Source of the DNA: Mermis nigrescens
Lineage: Eukaryota > Nematoda > Enoplea > Mermithida > Mermithidae
DNA: 64,000 nucleotides
NCBI GenBank assembly: GCA_036768485.1
Contig: JAVLUZ010000399.1
Location: 46,558 to 110,557 of the forward strand
Reading direction: 5' to 3'
The notes under the pieces were generated by a model. It ran no database searches. It saw only the letters and a list, made by a program, of their open reading frames with translations, and was not told where the DNA came from. A program made the translations under genes and the position numbers. Positions 43,970 to 56,249 of the stretch are shown here, piece after piece; within the stretch, counting starts at the first letter, position 1, and every line of letters begins with the position of its first letter.

Positions 43970-45330
43970 GGAGGTAGTGGGCTGTTCCTTTGGAGTAGGA
44001 TAAATTACCTCAAATTTGAGGTCGTAAGGCAAATACACCTAAATTTAAGGTAAAATGAAAAATTTTGCCAGAAGTTGGGGTTTTAAAAAAATCTGATTTT
44101 TGGGTCATACATGTAACAGGGGTGTTTAGGGTTCACATTACCTTAAGTTTGACATGCTCAGAACCTCCCCTTCAATGTCAGAAAAGTTTTGACCCCCGCC
44201 CGATTTTTGGAAACAACCTTCGTTTTTTGACCGTTTTAGGTGCTTTTTAATGTTTTTTTGGCCAGAAATAGAAGGTCACTCCACCACTGACATGATCGGA
44301 AAGCCCCATCCAAAATTTTAGAGTCATTGCTTGTATATTTTGAGGTATCCCCCATCCCACTATTACATATATGACGCCAAAATCGGTCAGCAATACCTGA
44401 ACTTTCCGAACCAACATTGTATTACCTTTCCTCCATGTATGATATCGACGAATAAAATGAATCTTAATTTAGCGTAATAGTTTCGCTGTTGTGCAAAATG
44501 CATACCTTAATGCTAAGCTACTTGTTTTATATCGTTTAAGACTTAATCGTTTTAGACTGAGCAAACTTAGAATATGCTTAAAATTTGCATTTTTTGCGGA
44601 TTAATATCGTTTGAAGGCAAATAACGCATCTTTAGAGTTTAAGTAGGCGCTAACTAGTTCTGAACAGACATGCGTGGAAGGGGTTTGGGCCTTGACCAAA
44701 CAAATGGGTAGCAGCCAAATTCTGGGAGAGGTCGGATCCATACATGATCTTGGGGGTTTCACCCCCCCTCCGCAGAATCATTTTTCACCCCCCCCGCAAA
44801 AATTTTTCACCCCCCCAGAATTGGCGATTTTTCAAAAGTTTCCTTAACTTACCGGAAAATTGGTAGAAAAAGTGTCTTTTTAAGGGTTTTTGGCTATCTA
44901 TTTGCTCAAAATCGCCAAATTTTCGGCGCTTCGCGCCATATATTCATGTTTTAAGTGATATATTGGTCAATTCGACTTTTTTCGAAATTTTTTTCATGAT
45001 TTTATGCTCTAGAAGGATAGAGTATCGTCAGAAACGCCAAAAAATGATGTTTTTTAACGCGTACCGGCCATTTTTGGACCCAAAAAAGGCACTTTAGGTT
45101 TTCACCCCCCAGAATTCCCATGCTGTGCATGTATGGTCGGATCGAGTGGTGTAAAACTGGCGAACATCCCGAAAATTCAATCCTGGGGATGTCTGTCGAA
45201 TTCTGGGGACATAAACCTCCCAAACCTCTCTTCATGCTTCGATGCGCTTTCACTGGACCTCAGAATAAAAAAATTGCGAAATATTCTGGACCAAACGATG
45301 GCTAAAAATGGATTATAAAATCCCTTTTTC
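43970..45330. repeat. R9 and R7 repeats
   Basis: 43970-44400 is R9 (CCCCTGTTACATG-type ends, TTTTTGACCGTTTTAGGTGC). 44745-45135 is R7, containing the hairpin word GGCGCTTCGCGCC at 44931. Confidence 0.6.
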
Positions 45331-45599
45331 TGCAAAATTGTATGGAAAATGATCAATAACCATTCACTGACGTATTCCGTAACTTATTTTAGCATCTATA
45401 CCAGTTTTGAGGTCAATTTGGCTCAAAAGTCTCCGCCCCGAACCGGTTTGTGCTGAACATAACATCTTTTGTCCGACCATATGTACATGCACAGCGTGAG
45501 AATACTAGGGATAGTGAAATTTTAAAGTGCTTTCTGGGCTGAAAAACGGTGGATACGTGTCAAAAAAAGTGAATGGCTTTTCTGACGATGCTGTGTACT

Positions 45600-46075
45600 T
45601 CTAAAGTATAAAAACAAAAAATGTTGAAAACTCGAGAAAAATTTTATTATATTGAACAAAATATAGTAAAAAAGGAGTATACGGTACGAAGCGCTGAAAA
45701 TTTGACACTGCTAAGCAAATAGATAGCGAACCGCTTGAAATAGCGCTTTTTGTATAACTTAATTGGAATTTTTTGGAAAAACTTGTTGAATGGAACGCAC
45801 AAAGCCCCAAGGTCATGTACATACGGTCGTGAACAGATGCGCAGCATGACCGAACTGTGGCGAGAGGGGGTCAGCCGGTCTGGGGTCAGATAGTAAGCTT
45901 TTTTAAGTCAAAATGACATCAAAACTGGGATACATAAATGCTTACAGTGTTAAAACTACGTTATTTCACAGTTTTCGGTCAATTTCAAGCACTTTTACGA
46001 AGGAAGATTTTTAACTTTGATCCATTTTTGGCCTATATGTCGACAGATTTTCCCAGTTACTTCCTCAGTTTTTCA
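45600..46075. repeat. R7 (inverted) and R8 repeats
   Basis: 45600-45790 is an inverted R7 piece (AGCAAATAGATAGC, GTACGAAGCGCTGAAAATTT). 45835-46075 is R8 (AAGCTTTTTTAAGTCAAAAT, TTTCGGTCAATTTCAAGCA), shared with 48545-48730 and 63540-63780. Confidence 0.6.
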
Positions 46076-46103
46076 TGACTTCTAATTTAGAATCAGTACA
46101 TAT

Positions 46104-47000
46104 TAGAGATGTGCCGGGTTTGAATTTTAGAAATATTCGGGTTCGGGTTTCAAATATTTTCCTTCGGGTTTCAAATATTTTCAACTCGGGTTCGGGTTCG
46201 CTTTTGTTTGCACAAAACTTCGGGTTCGGGTTCGGGTTTACATTATGAATTTCCTCGCTTGTTTACGACGCATGTATATTATGTCACCTACTTCAATTCA
46301 AGCGCCTATGACCGATATATTGTGAGCTCTTAAATCCTGCGAGCTTACCTTTCGCTTTATTTTGCCTTTCGCGTTTCGCATTTAATAACGATTACGCAAC
46401 TTGACACTCTGTAGCGATCTGATCACATCCGCATTCTTTGAGATTTTGCGGAGTTCTGCTTCATGTGATTAAGCATACTTCAGATTTATTGGAAAGACTG
46501 ATACAGCTTGCGCAATAATAGTTAATCTTTGCTACGAGGTCTTCTAATATAAGCGTAGATTATGCATAAGCGGAAGACAAAACAATTATTGCGAATGAAT
46601 TACACAGATGGCAAGGCAAAAGTAATAAAAGAATAACTATTATTCTAAATTTTTTAAAAATATACTTCTAAGATGGAAAATGCAAGATTCTTTATTTTTC
46701 TCCTTCGTTAGAATTTATATTGCTTGCTGATTAAAGTAATTTCTGAGTGTTTTTCGAATTTAAATCAAAATTAATATTTGTTTGAAAATGCCGCGATTTT
46801 TCGAAAATTGACTCGATGGGACGTTGCTTGATTCGGATTTTTTCGGGTTTTGATAAATACTAAATTGTCTCCAAAGATCGGTTTCGGGAGGTAATTATTC
46901 AAGTTCAAGTTCAAGTTTGAGATTTTTTTACAAAATGTTCGCCTGCTCAGAAAAATATCGGGTTTTTTCGGGTTCGGGTTCAAAATTCGGCACATCCCTA
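46104..47000. mobile_element. hAT-like element with perfect TSD and GGGTTC arrays
   Basis: Left TAGAGATGTGCCGGG and right (inverted) TAGGGATGTGCCGAA. GTACATAT flanks both ends exactly (46096-46103 and 47001-47008). Subterminal CGGGTTCGGGTTCGGG runs stand at both ends. 897 bp, no transposase. Confidence 0.85.
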
Positions 47001-47474
47001 GTACATATATCTTTTGGTTTTATGATAAACCGACAGATACATACGATAGTACATAAGAAATCAGTTTTTGTATACATATATGTACATATATTCATTGAGC
47101 AGATAGTGTAAGGCCTATTTCCTTAATTGTAGCTTCCTGGCTAATTAAAACTGTTTTTCGTTGTAACATTTGTGCCTGAACTAAAATAACTTTCGCCAAA
47201 GAGACTACATTTGTATCGTCATTGTGATTGCATTTTTACGTTTTAAAATGTTTTTTTATTACAGCGTGATTATGTGACCTGCCTATCATCTAAAAAAGGA
47301 ATTTAAATCAGGCTTGGAACTCAAAAATATGTACATTTTATTTTTGTAATTGACGAAGCAAGCATTTGTTTTTAAATAGGTGGTGTGACATACTTGCCTA
47401 GTTTATCATGTAAAATCGTAAACGGGAGCTGGAAAGGTGATCAAGTAATTAGACAGTGTCCTAAATAAATCAAT

Positions 47475-47628
47475 ATGTCTTCCGAAATTTACTGGATAGT
47501 TAAGAGGAGAGGAGGTAAGCATTAGATATACGTGTAGATTCTAAAGTTGCTCTTCAGGCTCAGTGGAAAAGTCAGCGAATAGTAAATATGGAAGTTTAAA
47601 TGGTCAAAAAATAAAAATGGTAAAATAA
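47475..47628 (+). CDS. Candidate 5' exons of an unrecognised gene with a 43-nt intron
   Basis: Exon 1, 47475-47514, reads MSSEIYWIVKRRG, with donor GGAG|GTAAGC. Exon 2 starts at 47558 after TTGCTCTTCAG and reads on in frame as GSVEKSANSKYGSLNGQKIK. It reaches TAA at 47626-47628, or leaves through a donor at 47620 (AAAATG|GTAAAA). The joined product would be 36 residues if it stops here, so more exons are likely. The region has no repeat match. The family is not recognised. Confidence 0.35.
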
Positions 47629-47629
47629 A

Positions 47630-48540
47630 CTTAAATTGAAGTTAACGACGTGTGTATTTGATTTATAAACAACATTCAACTTTTATTTCTATTATTATTA
47701 ATATTTCCGTGTCACGAATTATAAGTTTAACAAATGTTGAGATACTGAAGCGACCCTAAGCTAAAAGTAGATGATTGAAACCATTCATAGCACCGTGTTA
47801 TCTATCAATTGTTTAGCTAATTTCTATTCCAACTGATATTATTGTCAAGAATAATTTTATGGCCAAATTTGCGTGCCCTATTATGCCTATGATCGTCTAT
47901 TTGTTTATCTCGCGAATCCGTTTCGACTTTTTCAGCCCCCTCAGGCACAGTTTTTTATGCTTCATTTATGAATAATGTCTTTATGTTAATACATACTATA
48001 TAAATTGTAAATTGTATGCTTAAAAGCTACAGTCGTGTAATTTTTTGAAATTGCACCGTACTTGGTGCTTTATTACTATTTTATCCATTGTGCAATACCT
48101 CCGCACCTTAGTTGGTGCTTTAAGCGTTGATGAATCGCAATATTATTTGGATTTGTTTCTAAGAGTAAAATGGTTGCAGATATACACCTATCTACCTATA
48201 CAGAATTTTCGTAAAAGAACATGGAATCAGCCGGCTGTATATACTTAAGGCGTAGCGTGTCTTGAATATTTGATTAGCATTGGTAGACTTTGTTTTTGTG
48301 TGGAATGGGGCAACATCACGCTTTGGGGGGGGTTATAGGCATACAGAATACCTCCTAAGCGTGTTTGATAGATTCTAAAGAAATTGAATTTTTAGTATTA
48401 GTATAGTCCTAAAAATTTGTAAGCAAGAAGTAGATTTTATGCAGAATAGCGGTTTTCGGTGGATCACGCAATGAACTCCTCTAAATAACTGCAATTGTGT
48501 AAGTTCGCATAAAATGCTGTGAAGGATCTGCGTCTTACGG
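47630..48540. other. No further exon identified
   Basis: A repeat-poor island. A 67-codon plus frame at 48045-48248 is not supported. Confidence 0.3.
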
Positions 48541-48544
48541 ATAC

Positions 48545-48730
48545 GTAGGTATGGCGATCATAGATGCACAGTATGGCCGATATGGGGTTCAAAAATTGAG
48601 CTCTCCTAGGCCAAAATGACCTTAAAAACTGGTACAAGCGTTAAAGTAGCTTTGAGTCTACGTTATTATAAGTTTCTGGTCAATTCGAGCATGGTGTGCA
48701 AGGTCAAATTCTCAGGGTAAGTGCGAAATT
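48545..48730 (+). repeat. R8 repeat copy
   Basis: AGGCCAAAATGACCTTAAAA, then TTTCTGGTCAATTCGAGCA. Confidence 0.55.
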
Positions 48731-49007
48731 AAAAACTTTACTTAGCTAACTGTTTTGTAAAAAAACAAGCGGAACAATGATGGTATCTCTTTAAGTGCAT
48801 TTGACTAAAATGCTTTTTTAAGTCGGAAAAATAGTTATAAATCCTTTTCAGACGCAGAAAAAAGTAATATTTTAGAACTCATACGGTATGTTTCTGAGTC
48901 CATAACAGGCTAAATACATAGTTTTCAGAGCCCACAAAAACTATAATAATATTCTGGCCAAAATGGTATGTAGGTATCAGTTTTTTAAAGCTTAAGGGTA
49001 AGACCCT

Positions 49008-50635
49008 CTCACCATAGGTGGGCAGCAATCGAAATTCGGGGGGGGGGGGGGGGTGAAAAATTTTCAAAGGTCAACAAACAGTCTCAAAAATGTGGTGGTA
49101 TGGTGAAAACATCATTTTTCGACCTTTCTCATCGAGCACTATCCAATGGCATCAAAACAATCGCTAAAAAAAAATCAAAAAATTTCAAAAGTTGAATTTG
49201 GGGGTGCATACCCGCCCCACGCCCATGTGCCTCTTACCCTCCTTACAGTTCCACATGCATGTCTGCTGCATTCTAACTGTAGCTAGGCAGTAAATTTAAC
49301 TTCTAGAGGGGTGCAAGATTTTGTAAAGGTCAAAAACTGGTCTTACAATGGTTGTACGGTGCCAGAAAAAATACAGTCTCCTACAGAAGACACTTTCATT
49401 AAGCACTCACTACCACACGCACGGCGTGGGGGTATGCCTCCCCAGAAGCTGGAATACCCTACAGAATTCAATTTTTGATTTTTTTTGCTTTTTTAGCAAT
49501 TTTTTGATGCCAATGGATAGTGCTTGATGGTGTTCAAAATGGCGTCTTTTCATATATCGCTATTTTTAAGGCCATTTTTTGACCTTTTAAAAATCTAGAA
49601 TCCCCCCCCATTTTTGTTGCTGCCCACCTATGCTCACTACCATAGGTGGGCAGCACCGAATTTAGTGAAAAAAATTTTTTTTAATTTAAATTTAAATTTT
49701 TTTTAGTTTTGTTTGTTGTTATTTGACCTTGAAAAATCCTTGCACCCCCAGAGTTATTGGTGCTGCCCACGTATGGCGTATACCCTAAAACCTTACGGTT
49801 AAGTGTGCTTCTAACCCACCCTGTGTATGTCTAGGCATGATTGTATTGTGTTTTTAAATATGGCAGCCGCAGTAACCTAATTACGAGCAGGTGGCACCGA
49901 AATTTGGGTGAAAAAATTTTCATGTCAAAAAAATGGTCTTAAAAGTGGTCGTTCTAGTATCGTATGGCGAAAAACACAATTTTTCGACGTTTCTCATATC
50001 CAGCACTATCCAATGGCATCAAAAAATCGCTAAAAAACCAGAAAATTTCAAAAATTGAATTCTGGGGTGCAAACCCCACGCCCACGTATGATTGTGTGAT
50101 TACGAGTGTCCGTCAGTAAAAATCCTGATGGAAGGGAAAGTCATCCACCTGTGGGCATGAAGGCCGGCGTTTGGGGTATAACCAATTGTTGGGTATGCAC
50201 CCCCCCCAAAACGCAAATACCCCCCCCCCCCAGAATTCAACTTTTGAAAATTTTTCGCTACTTTTGTTCTGATGCCATTGATAGTGCTTCGATGAGAAAT
50301 GTCGAAAAATGAAAAATTTTTTTCGCCATACAACCACTTTTAAGACCATTTTTTGACCTTTTGAAAATTTTTTCACCCCCGACCCCCTTCCCAGAAATAA
50401 CCAGTACGTGGGCAGCAAGAAATTCTGATAGTGCAAAATTTTGAAGGTCAAAAAATGGCTTCAAAAATTGTGGTATGGCGGGAAAAACTACAATTTTTCG
50501 ATGTTTTTTATCAAACACTATCCATTGGCATCAAAAAATTGCGAAAAAATCTTGAAAAATTTAAAAATTGAATTTTGGGGGTATTTTGGTTTCTGGGGGT
50601 AAAATTTCAAACCCCCCACGCCCAGGTGTGTACAT
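49008..50635. repeat. Largest R1 cluster
   Basis: 49008-49230 plus, 49308-49395 plus (partial), 49425-49632 minus, 49641-49778 (mixed), 49893-50090 plus, 50185-50402 minus and 50404-50630 plus. Copies repeatedly face each other. A run of 14 Gs lies near 49040. Confidence 0.75.
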
Positions 50636-50639
50636 AACT

Positions 50640-51690
50640 ATAATGACGTAAATACATGTATATACAATTCTGGCCAAAAACGTGGACTCCAGATTTCCGT
50701 ACGTATGAAATTAAAGAATTTCAAGCAACAAATAATTGACTATTTAAATTTAAGTTCCCTGTCCCCGCGTATTTAATAAGTTCAGCATATAACAGATTTT
50801 GGTAACAGCTCAAATTTTTGGAAGAGGTTTAGTCATCATTTTTATAGGGCCAAAAATGGCAAAAGAAGCACACGAAAAGGCCTTAAACCGCAACTTTTCG
50901 CCAAAGGGAGGGGCTGGTTTAAATATGGTGGTCTAATTTACCCGTTTCTATGCGCGTTGAGTAGAGGACATTATCCTCCTCCGATCAGAAATTAGAATTG
51001 AATTCTGTTTTGCATAGATGCGCAAGCTCAGGTTTGGCAGAGGTAAAGCCGAAATCCAGACCAGCGAATTAATTTATTAATTTTTTATGCTTTTTTTGCT
51101 TATCAAACAGTGAAACTGGTAAAAATAACCTTACAAAAAAGCGCTACTTGTCTGTTGCGGTCTCATCGCTAATGTGCGGTCAAAACTGACCCATGCCCAT
51201 TTATTCTCCCCATCCTAAGTCAATGTGGCATTCATGTAAACTTTTTAAAAGCATGCATACAGTTTTTTACCGTTTAGTTTTTCAGTGCGCTATGTAATAC
51301 GTTAGAACAACCGCTGGCAAGCGATTGCTGCAATATACTCTTAGCCAACAAGCTGTCGGCTGAATTCGTTTGTTGCAAACTCATCAGCAGAAGCCGCGTA
51401 ACTTTTCAACTTATCGTATCCATCAAGACACCACTGAAAGTTTGGACCCTATGTATAGATAATCAAATAAAATATTTTCAAAATCGAGAAAACTTAAAGC
51501 CAGCAAGGAATTTTCTCTAAAACATACATAGATAAATAACTTAACAGGTAAAAATAGCGTTCCATTTAGTTTTTTATTTAAATAGCACCGTATGTACATG
51601 TCCCTATCTGTTTCTTCTGTTTCTATCATATTATCTACATAGAGAGAGTAAGGGGACATTATTATTCCTTGCCTGCAGTCAGCCATAGGT
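50640..51690. other. No gene supported
   Basis: Weak R9-like piece at about 50810-50930. An 87-codon minus frame (51686-51423) starting MADCRQGIIMSPYSLYVDNM is possible but has no clear donor. Confidence 0.3.
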
Positions 51691-52330
51691 ATTGTCCGGC
51701 GCTTTTGAGCTGACGAACGTTTTCCGCATCATTTTTGGAGGACATAACAAAAACAGCAATAATGTCAAAAAATGACGCCTTTACCAGTGTTCTTTGTACA
51801 AGGTCCGTTTGCATAAGTGACAGTTATTTTGTCCCCAAAACTTTGTACATTTTGTACATGCAAATTTTTGTGTACTACAATATTGAACAGTAGCGATTTT
51901 AGTGTGGTAAAATGAGTTGACCTAAAATCGTGCTTCTCGTCGTAATTCTAATTCTGTTACGTCCATAAAATAAATCGTTCTCTGTTTTCTTTTGTTTACT
52001 GAAAAATCTTTGATGTTTCTCTTGCTCTCTAAAGCCGCTCATATCATACGATTATATAGAACACACAATTACTCATTTCGCCGCGAAGCGCCAATTTTTG
52101 TGAATTTTAGACCTTTTGCAATTTTTGCTTTCCCAAAATCTTTGCTCGTGTACAAAGACGGTCCCGAAAATTTTTGTACATCGGGAAAAATCTTGCCGAA
52201 TACAAAAACACTGCGCCTTACTCGAAAAAGTGCCCGAAATCTATCAACTTGTTTATCGTTTAGTGTTGAAAGCGATATATGTAATGCAGTCAAAATGCTT
52301 TCAAAATCCGTATTACCACGAAAAAGTTTT
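51690..52330 (-). repeat. R4 repeat copy
   Basis: TTTGTACATGCAAATTTTTG, then GCCGCGAAGCGCCAATTTTT and TCTTGCCGAATACAAAAAC. Shares blocks with the interior of the hAT-like copies A and B and with 58585-59385. Confidence 0.6.
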
Positions 52331-52366
52331 TATAGGCTATGTCGACCATTTTCGTCATTTGAATAA

Positions 52367-52367
<1 letters not shown>

Positions 52368-52463
<96 letters not shown>
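52368..52463. repeat. (TA)n microsatellite, left
   Basis: About 48 TA units, continued at 53055-53120 beyond the mariner-like insertion. Frames reading YIYIYI or similar are by-products. Confidence 0.95.
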
Positions 52464-53048
52464 CAGGGTGGGCCAAAAAGGCTACATGCCGATTCAACAG
52501 GTCATAACTTCGGCTGATAACATGAGACGTTAGAACTGGCAACATTAGATAGATAAAAGTGTCTTCTTTTCGAATCGTAAAAATTTTGCCCGCTGCCAGC
52601 GTTTCGTGCACTACGGCTATTTGTTATGACCTCACTTTGATATTAATTCTGACTCTCAGAGTTTCTGCATTGTATCACATTACTGCATATGTAGGAATCC
52701 TTTTTTGACCTGTTTGACAATAAATACCTTCACAAAAATTAGGTAGCACATTTTTCAAACCCCAGAGTAAATACGCTTCCTTCGGAATGCAAAAATTTCA
52801 GGATATCGTGAAAATAGGATGAAATTGATATGCGGTGTGACGAATGATGCCATTGGCCTTTGAACAATATTAAAGTAGGGTGTAAACTAATTGCCATAGC
52901 GCTCGAAGCATTGATATCTGGCCAAAATTTTACACCATTCGAAAGAAGACACTTTTATCTATTCTAATGTTGCCAGTTCTAGCGTCTCATGTTCACATCA
53001 GCCGAAGTTATGACCTGTTGAATTGGAATGTAGCCTTTTTTTGGCTCA

Positions 53049-53054
<6 letters not shown>
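52464..53054. mobile_element. Mariner-like MITE inserted in (TA)n
   Basis: Inverted repeats of about 130 bp: CAGGGTGGGCCAAAAAGGCT and CAACAGGTCATAACTTCGGC at the left match the inverted right end (CAGAATTGAGCCAAAAAAAG, then the same block). The flanking bases are TA, the Tc1/mariner target. At 591 bp with no transposase frame it is non-autonomous. Confidence 0.75.

Positions 53055-53120
<66 letters not shown>
53055..53120. repeat. (TA)n microsatellite, right
   Basis: Continuation of the left array. Confidence 0.95.
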
Positions 53121-53206
53121 ATTCAATTTATACGTTTAGTGAAACAAACTGACTTTTGTTATGGCTGAAAATCGGTATGTTCAATGCAGGCGGATAATAG
53201 AATAGA

Positions 53207-53420
53207 TTAACCTACTGACAATAAATGTCCTCCTAGCCCACGTATTACGGAACTTCTTTGCTGCATTGCCTCGGGATCAATCAGGAAACAGACATCCGCC
53301 ACCTGACGACGGGTAACTCGGAGACCATATCGAGACGGCGGATATAGTGCATATATTGAATGCCAAGATTTTGCCGCCCATTTCGTTCCAGCTAGCAAAA
53401 TTAATAAATGATAGCGAAAA
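53207..53420 (-). pseudogene. Integrase-type (rve family) gene remnant, second part
   Basis: The minus frame contains SIYALYPPSRYGLRVTRRQV, then ADVCFLIDPEAMQQRSS. The R-Y-G-L-x-V-x-R-x-x-V...D-P-E-x-x-x-x-R-S pattern is typical of the region before the rve integrase core in a large family of transposon-derived metazoan proteins. The catalytic core is missing; the (TA)n and mariner insertion lie beyond. The HTH part lies 1.2 kb upstream on the same strand. Confidence 0.55.
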
Positions 53421-53579
53421 ATAAAATAGTACATTATTGAAAATGAAGTTCTTGTAGATTTTGGAAATATATATTTTCTACTTGTAAGTTGCGTTCCGTC
53501 AGACTTTCGCAACACCATTTTTCGGCGTTTCTCATTTGCAAAAAATAAATAGCGATAAAACGAAAAAAGATGTTAGAAT

Positions 53580-54230
53580 GTAATTCAGAAGGCTGGGATT
53601 ATGGAGAGTAAACCACACATGAGCTAGGGGTCAGACCGCCAAGAATCCAGCAGACCCCCATCAAATCGATAGAACCCCGAATTCATGGCTCGTTTTTTTG
53701 CAATTTTGCCCATTTTACGCTACCCAGACTTTCAGAACGTAGTCGCCGCCCATCTGTTCTAAACCTCTTCCGCATGCCTAAATGGGGCCATGTTTTTTAT
53801 CAGCTTGCGCATTTGCAGATGCCAATACTTACCACTTGCTGCGGTAGCAAGAAAATTTGGGGGGGGGAAATCGCCAAAAATCGTATTGCCAAGAATGTAA
53901 TTTTGAAGAGGGTCTACAGTATAGGTAAGTGGCACCAGAATCTTGGGGGAGGGTGCCAGATTTTAAAAGGTTAAGAAATGGCCTTAAAAGTGGTAATACG
54001 GCGAAGAAAACACATTCTTCAACGTGTCTCATCGAGCACTATCTATTGTCACTAAAAGCATTGTTTTTGACGTTTCGGACAATGCTTTCTTTTTAGAACA
54101 TAAAAGCGTCGAAAAACTCTTCAAAAATAGTAGAAAAATTGAAAGTAAATTGAACAAAATATAGTCAAAAGAGGTGCATACGGCGCGAAGCGTCGAAAAT
54201 TTGAAGATTTTACGACAAAGACAACGCGGT
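53580..54230. repeat. R1-related and R7 pieces splitting the integrase remnant
   Basis: 53630-53770 is a diverged R1-related unit. 53930-54050 is an R1 plus fragment. 54060-54210 is an inverted R7 piece with CGGCGCGAAGCGTCGAAAAT. Confidence 0.5.
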
Positions 54231-54577
54231 TTATTCATCTTTCCTTAACCTTTCAATATTGTTTACCGGCCAAGGGGGCGGCAATACGGCCCTGATCAGG
54301 TATGTACATACATATATGTACTTTTAGCCTTCCAGCTTACTGAAAAAGCTCAAATAAGAGTTGACATAGATAACATGAAATTTTTCCGGCGCCCCCTTGA
54401 AATAAAATCCTGAATACGAGCCTGCATGCAATTACCCTTATCGCTCTTTCTATGTCATGCGGATTCACTAGAGGGTCGTGTCGGCGAATGCGTAAGCGTC
54501 TCAAACATCGTTTCAATGTTGCTAAGCTTAAAAAAATAAATTAGATTCCTTTTCCACTTAGTAAATAGAAAACAATC

Positions 54578-54706
54578 TTATAAAAATGCTATTATTGTCT
54601 CTGACCTGATTCGGACGTTGAAGTCGTTTTCAATCAACGAAACTATCTGCCTATTTGTGTATCCCCGATAGACAAAAAATCCCAAATAAATTGAAATATT
54701 ATCCAT
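54578..54706 (-). pseudogene. Integrase-type gene remnant, N-terminal HTH part
   Basis: A 42-codon frame, ATG at 54706 to TAA at 54580-54578: MDNISIYLGFFVYRGYTNRQ, then IVSLIENDFNVRIRSETIIA. The pattern Y-x-x-R-G-Y-T-N-x-x-I-V-x-L-I...F-x-V-x-I-x-S-x-x-T matches the helix-turn-helix that opens rve-type transposon-derived proteins. Same strand and correct order as the 53420-53207 piece. Confidence 0.55.
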
Positions 54707-54709
54707 ATT

Positions 54710-56060
54710 AATACTACTTCTAACAGCGTTATCTTGTAAAGTCTGCAATTTAGGTAATGAAAATTGTTTTATCTTTAACGCATATGCGATTATATATGTG
54801 TACGTAGAAGGAAATTCTTCAATAAGTCCAGAATCACTGGAAAGGCACGTTTTCTTTGCAGATCAATATGTCGTCTATTATCTTAGGGTCTCAGATTATG
54901 CAACTATGACAAATTCAGAAGAAAATCGACGATCTCATTAACAGATCTGACTTCAGACCGCAAATGAGCATGGAGATTGGCTGGACCACAGGTGGACCTG
55001 GGCAGCAGTTAAATTCTAAGAGGTCCGACGGGGCCAAATTGCCAAAAATATAACCGAAAACTGAGGAGTCTATCGGTTTTTTTGAACTGTGTACTTTCAG
55101 ACTGTGTACTTATGGATAGCTTCTTAAAAGAAGTAAAATGAAAACAGTATACGAGTGTGGAATTAAAAAAGTGAATTAAAAATGAAATTAGAAAAAATAA
55201 CATAGGCATTTTACTGAATAAGATCTCCGTTTTTTTACTACTTTGGTATAGATTGTACTTAGCTTGTTTGATCGATGACTGTCAATAAAAAATACTATAC
55301 GTAGAAAAATTATTCTTGCGTTTAATTGACCAAATTGATGGAAAATTTGAGCAAATTGATCACATTTTCTAAATCAAGTTCGAAAATTTCCCAACAACGG
55401 ATAGAATTAATTCAAAATCGCTTCAAAAAAAACTAATGCTAGACGACAGAACATCCAGTCGGACGCAAATTAAAGCGTAAAATTAGTCTATCTATATACA
55501 ATGCAAACAGAACACTTGATGCTTTAAAAAAATATTGATGTGCCCCGCCCCGATCAAAATCAAGGCGACGCCTGCTTCACTGCCTTTCCTCACTCTTCCC
55601 TTCATGAAAAGTTCACAATGAAGAAGCGGAACCATTCAGAACAAATCGGATATAAAGGAAAAACCGGTATTTAGAAGCCATTTATTCTTGATTGGAAAAC
55701 TAAAATTTTAAGCACTATTGAAAGTGCAAGCGAATACTGTAAACGTTAAGAATTCGCGTTACTGCTGCATGAAAGCGCTTCATGGAGCGCACAATATCTG
55801 CACCGGTCCGGTAGATACCTATATAAGATTCACATGAAATGACATACCTTCCTGTTCAACAAATAAAAAAAGAAATGAAGATGATGTAAAAAAGCGCTGT
55901 AAAAGCGCATAACTCGCTTAGAACGACTTAGCTAACGTGAAATTAGACTGCCATCTACACACAGTTAAAAGAGAGCGGAGACGATAACAACGAATCCCAA
56001 TGTTCCCTGAATAGTGCGTAAGTAATTTGCGAACACTGAAATTGAATTTCTTGCGTGCAG
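54710..56060. other. No gene supported
   Basis: A weak R1-related unit near 54990-55050. Otherwise repeat-poor. Confidence 0.35.
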
Positions 56061-56246
56061 ACGCGCACAAAAATAGGTGGACCGTTCGCGACAATCCGAA
56101 TTTTTATTCGATCGGTTTCGGGCGGATAAGTGAAACCAGTAGTGTATATAAGGAACTGAGACAATCCTGTCAAAAACGAATCAATGTTTTTGACATCAAG
56201 TTTAAACAGAGCTACAAATATTTGGTTTTAGCTTACGGATGCGTAC
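56061..56246 (+). CDS. Candidate internal exon of an unrecognised host gene
   Basis: 186 bases between acceptor GAATTTCTTGCGTGCAG and donor GTAC|GTAAGT. The frame is open throughout: HKNRWTVRDNPNFYSIGFGR, then ISETSSVYKELRQSCQKRIN, then VFDIKFKQSYKYLVLAYGCV. It starts with two bases of a codon and ends with one. Two Cys residues and basic/aromatic content are visible; no known domain. The minus frame over the same DNA is a shadow. Neighbouring exons were not found. Confidence 0.45.
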
Positions 56247-56249
56247 GTA

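Noticed and set aside
52116..52611. ORFs with long Tyr-Ile runs
   Set aside because: Translation of the (TA)n microsatellite.
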